Positions 36,401 through 46,413 of a stretch of DNA of 64,000 nt are shown here, one piece after another. Where the stretch lies: assembly GCA_964017195.1 (NCBI GenBank), contig OZ024900.1:30086641-30150640 (forward strand). Direction: 5' to 3'. Position 1 is the stretch's first letter. Each line of letters begins with the position of its first letter. A model generated the notes under the pieces. It searched no databases, was not told the origin of the DNA, and saw only the letters and a list, made by a program, of their open reading frames with translations. Both the position numbers and the translations under genes were made by a program. This DNA is from Siderastrea radians. Lineage: Eukaryota > Cnidaria > Anthozoa > Scleractinia > Rhizangiidae.

Positions 36401-39400
36401 ACGTGACTTCCAGATCCATTTGAATGTCACTTCCACGTGGAACCTCTCTTTGATTAGAGTGTTGTCCTTCAAAATGAAATCCAAAGCCCCCAAAGAAGCT
36501 AAAAAGAACAAAAAAGGCAACAAATTCGGGATGGTGCATCCTTTTGTTACTGGGCGTATGTTCTGCGCATCTCAGGATATTCAGCTTTCTTAAGGAATTT
36601 GCCTACTAATACAATGGCATTTTTATGCAGCTTATGACTATGTGGAAAAAGTAGATCTTAGCAAAGGCTATCAGAATCCAAAAAGAAAATTGGGGGTAAC
36701 AAGGGCCTTGATTCGAGGTCCACAAAATGAAGGCAATATTGGTGATAAACTTACATATTTGCATATTTTAAAATTTACATCTAAAAAGTCACAAAAACTT
36801 CTGGCTTTGGGCATGGGCTACCCAGGCTAGCCATGTACACAGCCTGAATTAGTCTGCTGTGAAGTCTGGTGGCAAAAATCCTGTATAAGATTTCTACATG
36901 TGCCAGGGAATCGTTATCCAGTGAATAGTGTAGTTTGCTTTGTTAACACATATTCACTAAATAAACCACTATCCACTGGATAGTGTAATTTAAATCCACT
37001 GAATCCAAGATCGTGGCCGCTACTGTGGATGACATCACATGCTTTTAGTAGTGCCACAACCTATAATATTTACCTCATCTTGTAGAGAAGTTTACAGGTT
37101 ATCTATTAAAGTAAACTCTTTCCAAAATACTGTGGCACAACAAAAACCCAGGGGGTTTCCATCAACCCCCTACTTCCTTGCTTCCTTGTACCATATGATT
37201 ATCCTAATCGGTCAAAAGGTTAAGTGACAACCATGCGGCCAACCTGGCTTTGAGGAGATCAAAGCACATGTAACACACCAAAACCCTTCACCTTGAAAAT
37301 GGGTCAAAAGGGTCTCCTCCACCATTGTGCATATTTTTAAGTCCTTCCTCCCCATGTCTGTCATAAGTCTTTCTTTTCTCATCATCAGCTAATGCCTTGA
37401 GAGAGAACATAACAATACATCAGTGATTTTAGATAGATGATGTATATTTAACACAAGGAGGATCTTTGATCCTCACCATACAGACACAATGAGAAAAAAC
37501 AAATGACAACACATCCCAGATTGTTTGGCCTCAGTCAAAAGTTGTGCTATCATCATGCCAAACTCAATTCATTCTAAGTAGCATGAAATAAGTTCGACGT
37601 TTGCACAACGTCTGAATCAGCTGTTGTGTTAAGTGATTAGGCATGACAAGCCTTGTTCTAAGTCATGCTAAATTGATTCAAATGCCGTGCTTAACTTGTG
37701 CAGAACTCAACGTGTATGTTGTGGTTCAATTTTATCCTTGGTTCAATTTTTGAGCTTAATTTGAACCAGGCCTTACAGCCCTATCATATGATTTGTAATG
37801 GCAGGCAATGGCAAAATTGCCAGCTGTTGACATATTTTGACAGGCTGTTTTGGGGTGGATTCTTTTTCAAGATTTGAGATATATGTTCACAAACTCATTG
37901 CTACTTGAGATCATGTTCTCAAACACATTACTAACTCATCAAGTTTTAACAAAGAAAATTGTGAGCAAATGACTCAAGTGCATTGGTTTTACAAATAATT
38001 CACAGGGATATGATTGTAATTTTCTGTGTTAAAACTTGATTTTTTCAAGTCCTACAAAGGAAGCAAGTTTTAGTAAAATGTCCACCATTATTATCTGTAA
38101 AACTATCAGTAAGGAATATTGTGTTATTATTCCACTTCATTCTCCCTCTGACTTAACTTTAAAGTATAGCTGGAAACCAGTCAATATTTGAAATACTACA
38201 GTGTAACAGAAGATTTCACATCATCTTGCAGAAGCAAGGCATATTTCACATGTTCTAAAATGATGCAGTTAAGAAAAAAAAAACAGAATCTAGCATCTAT
38301 AAACTGATCAAATAATCGTGTAAAAGGCAGCTCTTCAAAATTCAATTGACCAGTAAAAATATATGTTGAGAGGTAAAACTGGACAACAAACAGCCTACTG
38401 AGCTGTACTAAGATCAAAACTTGGTCTAAATCTCTTGCAACTTAAAAATCAACGATAAACTTTACTTTGTCATAGGACCAACATAATACTGTAAACACTA
38501 TTGATTTCATGCGATTTTGGAGAAGAAAAATTAAAGTTTTCGTCTGTGACAGATTGTTTACACGAAATCACATCGCAACAAAACAGACCAATCAGAAACC
38601 GACACCTTGGCCGATTTGCATAAACCCAATAGGGTACTCGCTTTTCAAAATAAAACCGAAAATAAAGCTTAAAATTTATCTACGAGCCGAAAAAATAAAA
38701 ATTTGACTTTGAGTTAAGATTTAGAATGCTTCAAGCTTAAAAGGCGTCAAATTTAATGTTGCAAAAACGGTGCAACGGGTGTACGGAATAGAACTGAAGT
38801 TTGGTTGCTGTTGATAATTTTTGTGCACGAATACCAAAATAAATTGAGCTTATGACAACAGTGTAAAAAAGAAGCTGAATGACAACTTTTCTAGTGCTGG
38901 CACCACAAAAATAAAACTTCTAGCTCTCATAATCAGCTCGCTGTAGAATGTACAGGTTTTGAGGTTTGCAGCGGAAAGCGCATGAAATAAGATTCCACGT
39001 AGAAATATTAAGTTAAATTCACGAAGCAGCCACCTGTGCGGGCATAAACACAAGTTAGACGCTTTGTTGTAAATGCTAAAAAAAATCTTTTCCACGTTTT
39101 TGTTTACTCTACAAGCAGAGGGGAATGCAATTGCTATATTTCCTAATTCTAAGCCTTGCACGAGAGATGCAGAAATAAACTTCCTCATTATTCATTCAAG
39201 GCTTCAGTACCAGACAGTGAACAGAACACAATAATAATATTTCAAACTCAAAATTATTTTGATAACAAACCTCATATGCCGCACTCAAATCTTGAAATCT
39301 CTCCTGTGCTTTGGGGTCGTCCTTATTCTTATCAGGGTGCCATTTCATCGCCAACTTTCTGTAAGCTCGCTTGATTTGGTTTTTGCTCGCGTCTCGAGGG

Positions 39401-39580
39401 ACACCCAAAATCGCGTAGAAATCCCTCCTGAAATAGTATAAATGCAGCAAAAAATATGTCAACTACAAGAACAGAAATATAATAAAAGCAGAGAGCAGCG
39501 AGTCTCCCATACCCTGCTAAAATTTGCAAACAGCATGATAAGACCAAAGCTGAAATAAAGTACACGTGGAATTCCGCCAT
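30450..39580 (-). CDS. DNAJB11: ER co-chaperone DnaJ B11 / ERdj3 (nine exons)
   Basis: Exons in coding order: 39580-39513, 39427-39271, 37395-37292, 36498-36369, 35031-34806, 33082-33025, 32564-32453, 31816-31657, 30505-30450. All phases agree and give 356 residues, like animal DNAJB11. The protein has a signal peptide ([17 protein letters not shown]), a J domain from RDFYAILGV with the catalytic HPD (KWHPDKN), a GF-type segment (GGGDPFDPF), [19 protein letters not shown] plus CDECP (the ERdj3 cysteine insert), then [16 protein letters not shown] (glycosylation site), HLDGHK and terminal YNGL. It hands unfolded proteins to the Hsp70 BiP in the ER lumen and stimulates its ATPase. Exon 2 has a weak donor (gtttgt). 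An AAAATGGCGG motif, YY1-like, spans the start codon. Confidence 0.95.
30679..30900. repeat. pogo-like repeat in DNAJB11 intron 8
   Basis: Begins tacagtgtaactctgatac and repeats cagtataacaaat and cagcataatgaac blocks (30724, 30799 and 30880). This is the style of CAGT-starting Tc1/pogo MITEs. The right end is not clear. Confidence 0.4.
31127..31220. mobile_element. 94-bp pogo-like MITE in DNAJB11 intron 8
   Basis: The left end is tacagggcttcactaataac and the right end is ttatatcaaggtttcactgta, imperfect inverted repeats starting CAG and bounded by TA. A 15-base C-run lies inside. Confidence 0.6.
36540..36800. mobile_element. Truncated TTAA-type MITE in DNAJB11 intron 3
   Basis: The segment from ttttgttactgggcgtatgttc through agtagatcttagcaaagg is the reverse-oriented relative of the MITE at 41129-41529. 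The terminal ggaggcaccgtccttaa is missing at its left edge, which lies about 42 bases from the start of exon 4. It is an old, truncated copy. Near 36908-37000, tatccagtgaatagtg and ctatccactggatagtg form another small inverted motif. Confidence 0.65.
37396..39270 (-). other. DNAJB11 intron 2
   Basis: A 1.9-kb intron without recognisable coding content. Short frames on both strands have no domain. No well-bounded mobile element was seen, though TTTGAACCAGGCCT- and CATGAAATAAG-like motifs near 37580-37770 may be old repeat. Confidence 0.45.
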
Positions 39581-39693
39581 TTTGCCGGCAACCTTTTTCT
39601 TGGCAGCAGGGGATACCAAAGCATCCTGGGAAGGAGACTGACGTATAGCCCAAGAACTCTTGCGAACGCAAGCGGAATATCCCGCGAACATTC

Positions 39694-40596
39694 AGGTTGT
39701 TTACCATTTACACGCGCAAACCGGTCGGTTTACCGTTAGGGTCGGTTTGGGCAAATGGTAAGCAAATTTCCGTATTGGGAAAATTCCGTTTGAGACTGGC
39801 GCTTACCATTTGCAGAAATCCCTACCATTTATTTAAAAAAAAATTTGGCACGACGGCGACGGCTAACGCCCAGGTCGCAAAACAAAAGCTTTAATTAACA
39901 AAACTCTGCACGCGCGTTATTTTTGGTATATTTCTTTCCCGTTCTGTGCACAACTACAACTTGAAATGACCAAATTCAACGTTTTGTGGAGAATGCAAAC
40001 ACACGACGGTGAATTTTCGTTTTTATAATAATAACAATATAATAGTAATAACTTTATTCACGTGTCAAGTGATCTAGCCCTGTAAAGACAGGGCGCTAAT
40101 TGGGGACACAGCTATGTTCTAATTAATTTTCTAAATAAGTTCTTCCTGAACAGATACGCCGTCCTTACAAATTCAGCTCCTGGATAATTCGACTGCATTA
40201 GACAGGTTAAACGAGTCGGAATAATCGCCAAGAAGTTTCATAGATTGTGAAGTCAACTACATAGATTGCGAGAGCCTGAAACTGGTATCAAAGATTAGGT
40301 TTGAACAAATGGTACATTTCCGGAATGAACTGTTCCATTTGAAAACACTTGCATCCGAAACTTCGAATCAAATGATACGGCTCAATCCGTTCCGTTTTCT
40401 TGTTGAGAAAAAGTGCAGTTCCATTTGTCCAAAAAAAGCCACCGAGAATTCCATTCAAATGGTAAGCGCTCCAGGACTACCTTTTCAGATGTTCCGTTGC
40501 TCCCGGGAATTTTCCACTGGAACGACCCGAAAAGTCGTGTACCATTTACTTTCCAACCGGAATTTCCGGAAAGTTGTTGTAAATGGTAAACAACCT
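39694..40596. mobile_element. 0.9-kb DNA element with perfect 18-bp inverted ends beside DNAJB11
   Basis: The ends are aggttgtttaccatttac (39694-39711) and its exact reverse complement (40579-40596). Both sub-terminal regions are rich in caaatggtaa and accggtc/ccgg motifs. No transposase is encoded, so the copy is non-autonomous. The flanks (gaacattc and caacttcc) show no clear target duplication. Inside, 40020-40130 resembles the 3' end of a minus-strand retroelement with an AAT-type tail. The left end lies 114 bases upstream of the DNAJB11 start codon. Confidence 0.75.
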
Positions 40597-40774
40597 CAAC
40601 TTCCTGGAGGCTTTTCTACAGTCAAGCCTCACATAAGGGGGCACCCTTGGTCACATACGGGAGGTTGATGGGGTTGCGTGTGCTAGACTTATCTTCTAAC
40701 TAGCAATATTTTCGGGTATTGAAACACGTTCTTCAAATCAGTCTTCATATCTGACTATGTGCAAAAACGTAGTT
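40597..40774. other. Spacer between the 18-bp-end element and the 2.8-kb duplication
   Basis: Short unique-looking stretch. Contains a ctacagtcaagcctcacata motif resembling the CAGT ends of pogo-type repeats. No gene. Confidence 0.35.
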
Positions 40775-41128
40775 GAGCGCGTTACGTAAAGGTGTTTCAA
40801 ACTCTTGTTATTGATCGCACAGCAAGTTTTTTTAAATAAATTGTGAAAAAAAAAGCTAACGTATGTCTGAGGTCCTCTGATTCTTAGCTTTTTTGAAAAG
40901 ATCCCTTAAAATGCCATTCATGCCTTTAGAATAACTAGCAGGAGCTGTAGCTAGTTATTAGAAAAGCTCCACTGGCCTTAAATGTCACGAAAAAGGCTGA
41001 CGACTTATCCAGTTTAAGGCTTTGTCTCTTCTCCGGGGGTATTTTAGCTCATATTCCTTCGCAAGAGTGTCTGCGTCCACTTAAGAGAGGTGTTCGCTTA
41101 TCATCGGGGAAGCTAAGAATGCAGAGTT

Positions 41129-41529
41129 TTAAGGACGGTGCCTCCTAATAGAGATGTATTTTTTCAAAGGTTATAATGGGGGGAAAAAGTAGATCTTAGC
41201 AAGGGTTATTGGAATCCAAAAAGAAAAATGTGGGTAACCACGCATTTCTCAGAGATAATTAAGCAACCATAATTCTAAAAAAGTGTTAAAAGGCAAAGAA
41301 TGTATGGCAATTTCTTTCCAAATTTAAGCTCAATTATCTCTGAAAAATGTGTGGTTGCCCCGAATTTTCTTTTTGGATTTTGATAGCCCTTGCTTAGATC
41401 TGCTTTTTCCGCATAGTCATAAACCGCGCAAAAATATAGTTGTATTAGGGGGCAAATTCCTTAAGAAACCCGAATATCCCGAGATGCGCAGAACGTAGGC
41501 GCAGTAACAAAAGGAGGCACCGTCCTTAA
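41129..41529. mobile_element. TTAA-flanked MITE, copy in unit 1
   Basis: Bounded by ttaaggacggtgcctcc and ggaggcaccgtccttaa, with TTAA at both outer edges, as in piggyBac or Kolobok-type insertion. The inner part is a longer inverted repeat built on aagtagatcttagcaagg / ccttgcttagatctgctt and agagataattaagc / gctcaattatctct. Confidence 0.8.
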
Positions 41530-42836
41530 GACAGAAATTGTTGTCACCCCCAGTTTGGTGTGCCATTACGGGAGGTTTCCGTAAGCGGAGGATCGACGGC
41601 AGCCGAAATATTGTCAAAAGAATTTCCCCTTTATTCCAAAGTATCATGAAGGTACAAGTCTTAATAGTGGCAGTTAACCTAGTCGGCCACTTCTTCCCCA
41701 CCGCTCCTTCTCCACCGACCCCACCCCAAAAGAGCTCGCTCACAAGCTAGGCCTTCTCGTCCGGTACAGAAACGACATGCTATCATGTAAACGTGGCATG
41801 TTTGTTCGCTTCACATTTCTCTTAGTTTTTGACCATTTCTTTTCAACTAATACCGCCATAAAAATGATTTATGTTTAAGGCGGTATATAGTCAGTATAGT
41901 ATAAATTTTTCATCTAGTACTGGAGTTTAAGTCGCACTCGGATATCATTTATACTCCCCCTTAGTTTCTTTGAGACTAGTGAAGTGAACCTTTTGTTGTC
42001 TTTGCGGCTGCTCTACTTATTAATTATATTCATCTGTGTGGTTGAGGCAATTTTTTCTGGGGGCGCTTTCGGAGTTTAGCGCTCTAAGCCCTGGCATCAT
42101 TATGCAAATTCTCCTTACTGATCTTCATACAATTCATAAGTGCTGCTTGGAAGAACTTGGGTTGAGTTTGTTGCTGGTTCTCATCCTTGCTCCGAGAGGT
42201 TTTTCTCCGGCTACCTCGGTTTTCTCCTCTCCTCAAAAACCAACATTTCTAAATTCCAACTCGATCTGGGCACAGTGGACAAAGAGCCACCTTGTGGATG
42301 TGCCACCGCTAATTTTCATTTTTATCTTTTGTGATCACTACCTTAATTCTTATAATCTGTATGTGTTACAATGCATTGATATGTTGGGGAGAACGCTATT
42401 GGGATTAAAAGGGTCAATAAGGATTTCGGCAACCTAAGGTGAATCAGTTTTCCGCGTTGAAGAAGTGTTGTTCTTTTTTTGTTTGTTTGGTTTCAAATGT
42501 ATGGACGACCTGGACGAGCAAAATCCATAAAATTTCATTTCAGATCAACATATTAAACCCAATTCGGAACGAACAAGAAAGTTGCATCAAAGGTTTTATT
42601 ATTATGGCTACTTTAAAAAAATTTCGACAACGTAGCCATACACCCATGAAAATCGGCAAAAGCATGCGCCACAAATTAAGACCAAGGTTGATTGAATCAT
42701 TAATTTTTCATGCCACTTTGGCAAGATTTCCACGAAGACTACTCCAAACACTGGGAAATAGTTTCCTTTTGAACAATTTTTTAAGCCTAAATCATTGTCA
42801 CCACTGGAATTGGCTCGTAAGCAGTCTAACTCAGGC

Positions 42837-42998
42837 CTGTTTCAAACGAACTTTTTCAAGGGCCGAATTCGGGAAACAAATGCAAATTAGCAAAAACAAC
42901 CGCTTTTGCTCTTTAGGTCGTCACGCAACGACTAAATAACGCCTGTGTAGGAGACTACACTAGGCTCGGCACATGAAAAATTCGACGTTTGAAACAAA
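42837..42998. mobile_element. Small inverted-repeat element in unit 1
   Basis: The left end tgtttcaaacgaacttttt and the right end aaaaattcgacgtttgaaaca are inverted partners; unit 1 has lost tcg from the left end. The counterpart in unit 2 is at about 45654-45815 and keeps the full left end. Confidence 0.65.
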
Positions 42999-43948
42999 AT
43001 TCGGAACTCTGCGAGAACTAGTCAAATGCATCATGGTTTGGCGAAAGTACGTAACAGTTATTTTTACGTCTTCTTGTGTCCTTAACATATTGCGTAACTT
43101 GAAAGTAGGTACGCATTGAATGACGTCACCAAAGGAATTTATTTCTAACGCAATTTGAGCTTCAATTGCTGATTCATTGCTCTTACTAGCTTAAACTGAA
43201 TTAGATAGTAAGACCTTTTACTAATGCTCATCAGATCTTAAGTTCTTTGGAAATGGAAAAAGACATGAATTAAAATTCTTCGCAGCTTGCATGATTCTGC
43301 AGTTGTGGCATATTGAAAAGTGGCTATGGTGGTAATAAGATATCAATTATGGCCAACAATGCATTTGCATTCTGATATTGCAAACCTCTTTTTCACCTGT
43401 CATTTTGGTAAATAATGGCTTCATATTGATTTCAACAACCTGCAGAACTTGTTAAAAGTGTTCCGTGTTAGCTAGTGTGGCAGTTTGTCTGTCAAGACAA
43501 ATTGAGCATCCGGACCAGCTGAGAAGGTAAGAGAAAGAACTCAATTTATTTGTACAGTTAAGTAGCTTGAAATATCGTGTAATTTAGTCGTCGAGCGCGT
43601 TACGTAAAGGTGTTTCAAACTCTTGTTATTGATCGCACAGTAAGTTTTTTTTAATAAATTGTGAAAAAGAAACAGCTAACGTATGTCTGAGGTCCTCTGA
43701 TTCTTAGCTTTTTTAAAAAGATCCCTTAAAATGCCATTCATGCCTTTAGAAAAACTAGCAGGAGCTGTAGCTAGTTATTAGAAAAGCTCCACTGGCCTTA
43801 AATGTTACGAAAAAGGCTGACGACTTATCCATTTTAAGGCTTTGTCTCTTCTCCGGTGGTATTTTAGCTCATATTCCTTAGCAAGAGTGTCTGCGTCCAC
43901 TTACGAAAGGTGTTCGCTTACCATCGGGGAAGCTAAGAATGCAGAGTT

Positions 43949-44306
43949 TTAAGGACGGTGCCTCCTAATAGAGATGTATTTTTGCAAAGGTTATAACTAT
44001 GGGGAAAAAGTAGATCTTAACATTTTTCAGAGATAATTAAGCAACCATAATTCTAAAAAAGCGTTAAAAGACAAAGAATGTATGGCAATTTCTTTCCAAA
44101 TTTAAGCTCAATTATCTCTGAAAAATATGTGGCTGGCCCAATTTTCTTTTTGGATTTTGATAGCCCTTGCTTAGATCTGCTTTTTCCGCATAGTCATAAA
44201 CCGCGCAAAAATATAGTTGTATTAGGGGGCAAATTCCTTAAGAAACCCGAATATCCCGAGATGCGCAGAACGTAGGCGCAGTAACAAAAGGAGGCACCGT
44301 CCTTAA
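43949..44306. mobile_element. TTAA-flanked MITE, copy in unit 2
   Basis: Same termini and TTAA edges as the copy at 41129. It is shorter because about 50 bases of the inner left arm are deleted. It duplicated together with its host unit rather than by separate insertion. Confidence 0.8.
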
Positions 44307-45653
44307 GACAGAAATTGTTGTCACCCCCAGTTTGGTGTGCCAATACGGGAGGTTTCCGTAAGCGGAGGATCGACGGCAGCCGAAATATTGTCAAAAGAAT
44401 TTCCCCTTTATTCCAAAGCATCACGAAGGTACAAGTCTTAATAGTGGCAGTTAACCTAGTCGGCCACTTCTTCCCCACCGCTCTTTCCCCACCGACCCCA
44501 CCCCAAAAGAGCTTGCTCACAGGCTAGAGTTAACCTCCGATAGCTGTACCGGATCGAGGCTTTCTCATCCGGTACAGAAACGACATATTAAACGTGGTAT
44601 GTTTGTTCGCTTCACATTTCTCTTAGTTTTTGGCCATTTCTTTTCAACTAATACCGCCATAAAAATGGCTTAAGTTTAAGGCGGTATAGTCAGTATGGTA
44701 TAAATTTTTCATCTAGTACTGGATTTTAAGTCGCACTCGGATATCATTTATACTCCCCCTTAGTTTCTTTGAGATTAGTGAAGTGAACCTTTTGTTGTCT
44801 TTGCGGCTGCTCTATTTATTAATTAAATTCATCTGTGTGGTCGAGGCAATATTTCCTGGGGGCGCTTTCGGAGTTTAGCCCTTTAAGCCCTGGCGTCATT
44901 ATACAAATTCTCCTTACTGATCTTCATACAATTCATTAAGTGCTGCTTGGAAGAACTTGGGTTGAGTTTGTTGTTGATTCTCGTCCTTGCTCCGAGAGGT
45001 TTTTCTCCGGGTACTCCGGTTTTCTCCTCTCCTCAAAAACCAACGTTTCTAATTTCCAACTCGATCTGGGCACAGTGGACGATGAGCCACCTTGTGGATG
45101 TGCCACCGCTAATTTTCATTTTTATCTTTTGTGATCACTACCTTAATTCTTATGACCTGTGTGTGTTACAATGCATTGATATGTTGGGGAGAACGCCATT
45201 GGGATTTAAAGGGTTAATAAGGATTTCGCTGATGGCAAGTAAAAGAAGTTCATGTCCGTAATAAAGAAGTGTTGTTCTTTTTCTGTTTGTTTGGTTTCAA
45301 ATGTATGGACGACCTGGACGAGCATAATCCGTAAACTTTCAAAAAGACTTTTAGTCAGATCAACATATTAAACCCAATTCGGAACGAACAAGAGAGTTGC
45401 ATCAAAGGTTTTATCATTATGGCTACTTTAAAAATTTTTTGACAACGTAGCCATACAGCCATGAAAATCGGCAAAAGCATGCGCCACAAATTAAGACGAA
45501 GGTTGATTGAATCATTAATTTTTCATGCCACTTTGGCAAGATTTCCACGGACTGACTACGCCAAACACTGGGAAATAGTTTCCTTTTGAACATTTTTTTA
45601 CGCCTAAATCATTGTCACCAGCGGAATTGGCTCGTAAGTGGTCTAACTCAGGC

Positions 45654-45815
45654 CTGTTTCAAACGTCGAACTTTTTCAAGGGCCGAATTCGGGAAACAAA
45701 TGCAAATGAGTAAAAACAACAGCTTTTGATCTTTAGGTCGTCACGCAACGACTAAATAACGCCTGTGTAGGAGACTACACTAGGCTCGGCACATGAAAAA
45801 TTCGACGTTTGAAAC
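45654..45815. mobile_element. Small inverted-repeat element in unit 2
   Basis: The left end tgtttcaaacgtcgaactt and the right end attcgacgtttgaaaca form the complete inverted pair. The cggcacatg and agggccg blocks inside are also inverted. Confidence 0.65.
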
Positions 45816-46413
45816 AAAATTCGGAACTCTGTGAGAACTAGTCAAATGTATCATGGTTTGACGAAAGTACGTAATAGTTATCTTTACGTCTTCTTGTGTC
45901 GTTAACACTGATTGCGTAACTTGAAAGTAGGTACGCATTGAATGACATCACCAAAGGAATTTATCTCTAACGCAATTTGAGCTTCAATTGCTGATTCATT
46001 GCTCTGACTAGCTTAAACTGAATTAGATAGTAAGACCTTTTACTAATGCGCATCATATCTTAAGTTCTTTGGAAATGGAAAACGACATGAATTAAAATTC
46101 TTCGCAGCTTGCATGATTCTGCAGTTGTGGCATATTGAAAAGTGGCTATGGTGGTAATAAGATATCAATTATGACCAACAACCATTTGCATTCTGATATT
46201 ACAAACCACTTTTTCACCTGTCCTTTTGGTAAATAATGGCTTCATATTAATTTCAACAGTCTGCAGAACTTGTTAAAAGTGTTCCGTGTTAGCTAGTGTG
46301 GCAGTTTGTCTGTGGAAAGACAAATTGAGCATCCGGACCAGCTAAGAAGGTAAGAGAAAGAACTCAATTTATTTGTACAGTTAAGTAGCTTGAAATATCG
46401 TGTAGTTTAGTCG

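Larger units (their letters stand above)
40775..43592. repeat. 2.8-kb tandem duplication, unit 1
   Basis: Starts gagcgcgttacgtaaaggtg and runs to the same junction at 43593. It is collinear with unit 2 over its whole length, differing by scattered substitutions and small indels. The unit contains a TTAA-flanked MITE (41129-41529), a second small inverted-repeat element (about 42837-42995) and otherwise anonymous DNA. Several frames of 60-166 codons occur, but they are not kept in unit 2, so no gene is supported. Confidence 0.9.
43593..46413. repeat. 2.8-kb tandem duplication, unit 2
   Basis: Head-to-tail copy of unit 1, offset by 2,818 bases. The closing block gtacagttaagtagcttgaa ... gtttagtcg ends both units (43591 and 46413). 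Compared with unit 1 it lacks about 50 bases in the left arm of the internal MITE (near 44017) and has about 25-30 extra bases near 44527. No gene is supported. Confidence 0.9.

Noticed and set aside
39332..39707. Minus-strand frames of 82-119 codons starting upstream of DNAJB11
   Set aside because: They read through exon 1, intron 1 and exon 2 in mixed frames; the spliced model with matching phases explains the coding part.
42439..42939. 166-codon plus-strand frame in duplication unit 1
   Set aside because: The matching part of unit 2 is broken by frameshifts and stops, the frame includes part of a MITE, and no domain is visible.
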